From positions 1 to 64,000 of the forward strand of contig JAUCBJ010004133.1 in NCBI GenBank assembly GCA_032718475.1: a stretch of 64,000 nt of DNA, given 5' to 3'. The stretch is from Nemertoderma westbladi. Taxonomy: Eukaryota > Xenacoelomorpha > Nemertodermatida > Nemertodermatidae. Positions within the stretch are counted from its first letter, which is position 1; every line of letters starts with the position of its first letter. Of this stretch, positions 62,536-64,000 are shown in pieces. A program made the translations under genes and the position numbers. The notes under the pieces are model-generated. The model worked only from the letters and a program-made list of their open reading frames with translations. It made no database searches and was not told the DNA's origin.

Positions 62536-64000
62536 CCAACATGACGGTTGGAATAAATCCGGAGCAGTGTTCTGAGAAACAAAGGAGAGAAACCTTTCTT
62601 TATAAGTTCGAGGAAGAGCCTACACCATTGCACCATGCCGAATGCCTTAATTAATTATAAAAGACAACCAATCACAGGAGTAGCATTCCGATTAAAGTGC
62701 CCTATAACTTCCATTGCTGCCCAGGTACATTAAGTTGTACTTGCGCCGGATTAAAAACCAAACTGAAGATCATCCAAGGTCTAACATTGCAACTGAGAGA
62801 ACAACATGACCCACTCGAACAGTTTAATTATCAAATATGATTGTACAATGGCCCTATAATTATTAGAGGTGGTTTGATCACTCAGTTTGTTTTTAATTAT
62901 CACAATAGGGATTATCACACACATCAGCACTCAGCAGGAATTGAGTCACAAAGCCGTGGATTAAAAACAGATTAAAAAGCCTCGCAATGTGCTCCCTAAT
63001 TAGGCGACTTCGGTCTAATAACTCTTCAACTTATGGAGTGCCTCTTCAACCATCTCAGGTATTCGGCATGGCAACAAAGATGTATCTTCTGAATTCAGTA
63101 GGTTGCCTACCTGCTGGCGAAGATTTTCTATGTTGGAATTGTATGGCTGGTTAAAAAGCGACGAATAAATAATGGCAAAACGATTCGCGATACTTTCTCC
63201 ATCATTACAACCATCAATGCTAGAACTTAACTCGGAAGGACTATGACATACTTTCTAAATTTCAGTGAAGATTTCCTGTTTGTTTATTTTCTAAACAAGT
63301 GGAAATCAGTTTATCGTGTTGAATCCTATCTACTGAACTCTTAAGACAAAGCACTGCGTATTTATATTGCCCTCTAGTTACTCTCCTCGTATGGAATAAT
63401 TAACTATTTTCAGCAGGATTTGGACACCCAGCCAGAACCCTAACACTATGCCAGAACATGGTCTTGTCACAAAAAGGTGTGCATGATAGTTCCATATGGG
63501 TAAAGCATGCCTGTTAAAAAGGTCACTTGGATCACCATTACCTCCCTCATTCCAGCTGAGACATTGCACTGCACAACTCTCTAAGGCTTGTAAAATATCT
63601 AAAGTATATCTTTTAATATGAATTTTATGATTTCAATTTGCACAAAAAAAGTCACTACGTGAAAAACATCCATCAGAGTCACTATATTGAATATTATTAA
63701 GCATTTCAGTTAGCTTTTCATGAAATTCATGTTTTTGGACTGATGTTGCCTTTTTAAAATTACATTTTTCCTATTAACATTATTTGCACTGTCCTCGTTA
63801 TCATTTGCACAATTACTAACTAAATCCGAATCTATTGAAAATTTCACAAATACAGGTGAATGACATGAGTTTGCACCTGAGAGTGAGTGCACTACACCTG
63901 CATCACACATTTTCTCAAATAGTTCTGTATGACCTATAAAATGGTCTAATGTAGAATGTTGTACAGTAGCATTTGAAGTGAAACAATATGTGAGATCCAC
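62535..64000 (-). pseudogene. LINE family C fragment (endonuclease end to RT fingers)
   Basis: It continues beyond the right edge. The minus strand gives the endonuclease tail 'STLDHFIGHTELFE' and 'ANSCHSPVFVKFS' (usual SDH changed to SCH), then the linker, 'IANRFAIIYSSLFN', 'PEMVEEALHKLK' and 'EHIARLFNLFLIHGFV'. RT fingers follow: 'SNNYRAIVQSYLIIKLFEW', 'DDLQFGF', 'GASTT', and 'KAFGMVQWCRLFLELIKKG'. Many stops are present. It ends before the palm at the 80-bp repeat. It is the upstream portion of the same kind of element seen at 42925-44230. Confidence 0.78.

Overview
This 64 kb window is eukaryotic, and the sequence points to an invertebrate animal. The evidence is AT-rich DNA, several metazoan-type non-LTR families, BEL/Pao, Ty3/gypsy and Ty1/copia LTR elements all present, tRNA-related SINEs, a Helentron-like element, and single-exon animal-type transporter genes. 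The species cannot be named from the sequence. I found no rRNA, tRNA gene, CRISPR array or bacterial-style operon.

The only convincing host genes are four intact, intronless, same-strand paralogues of an SLC18B1-like major facilitator transporter (1569-2873, 8416-9714, 19061-20362, 39966-41264). Copies 2 and 4 lie in a recent segmental duplication (8366-10351 versus 39916-43559). Comparing the two arms gives exact empty sites for two later insertions in the second arm: a Helentron/HINE-like element (41654-42924) and a 381-bp inverted-repeat MITE (43114-43494).

Most of the rest is retroelement sequence, much of it nested. From left to right: a LINE family A fragment (1-925, minus); a SINE; a 780-bp foldback element; inverted G-tract minisatellites; a Ty1/copia remnant with an RTE fragment inside it; small LINE pieces; transporter 2; an internally deleted LINE (10480-12237, minus); LINE family E (12636-14232); a second RTE family with a 13-bp target duplication (14252-16162); a 315-bp tandem array (about 16985-18110); transporter 3; a LINE ORF1/endonuclease fragment (21490-23215, minus); and a 5'-truncated Ty3/gypsy element (24440-33030) split by an RTE, a SINE and a LINE. 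After this come RTE and LINE fragments (35640-39822), transporter 4 with its insertions, a LINE fragment, a complete but gutted BEL/Pao element with both LTRs (44425-56955, minus), an RTE copy with an uninterrupted 948-codon frame (57269-60188), and further LINE fragments to the right edge.

The genes do not form a pathway. The window reads as a transporter gene family expanding inside a retroelement-rich neighbourhood. RTE family 1 (several near-identical copies) and the BEL element (LTRs differing at about 1% of aligned sites by eye) look recently active. The most useful observations are the exact empty sites in the transporter duplication, the BEL element with near-identical LTRs but no reverse transcriptase, and the layered insertions inside the gypsy element.
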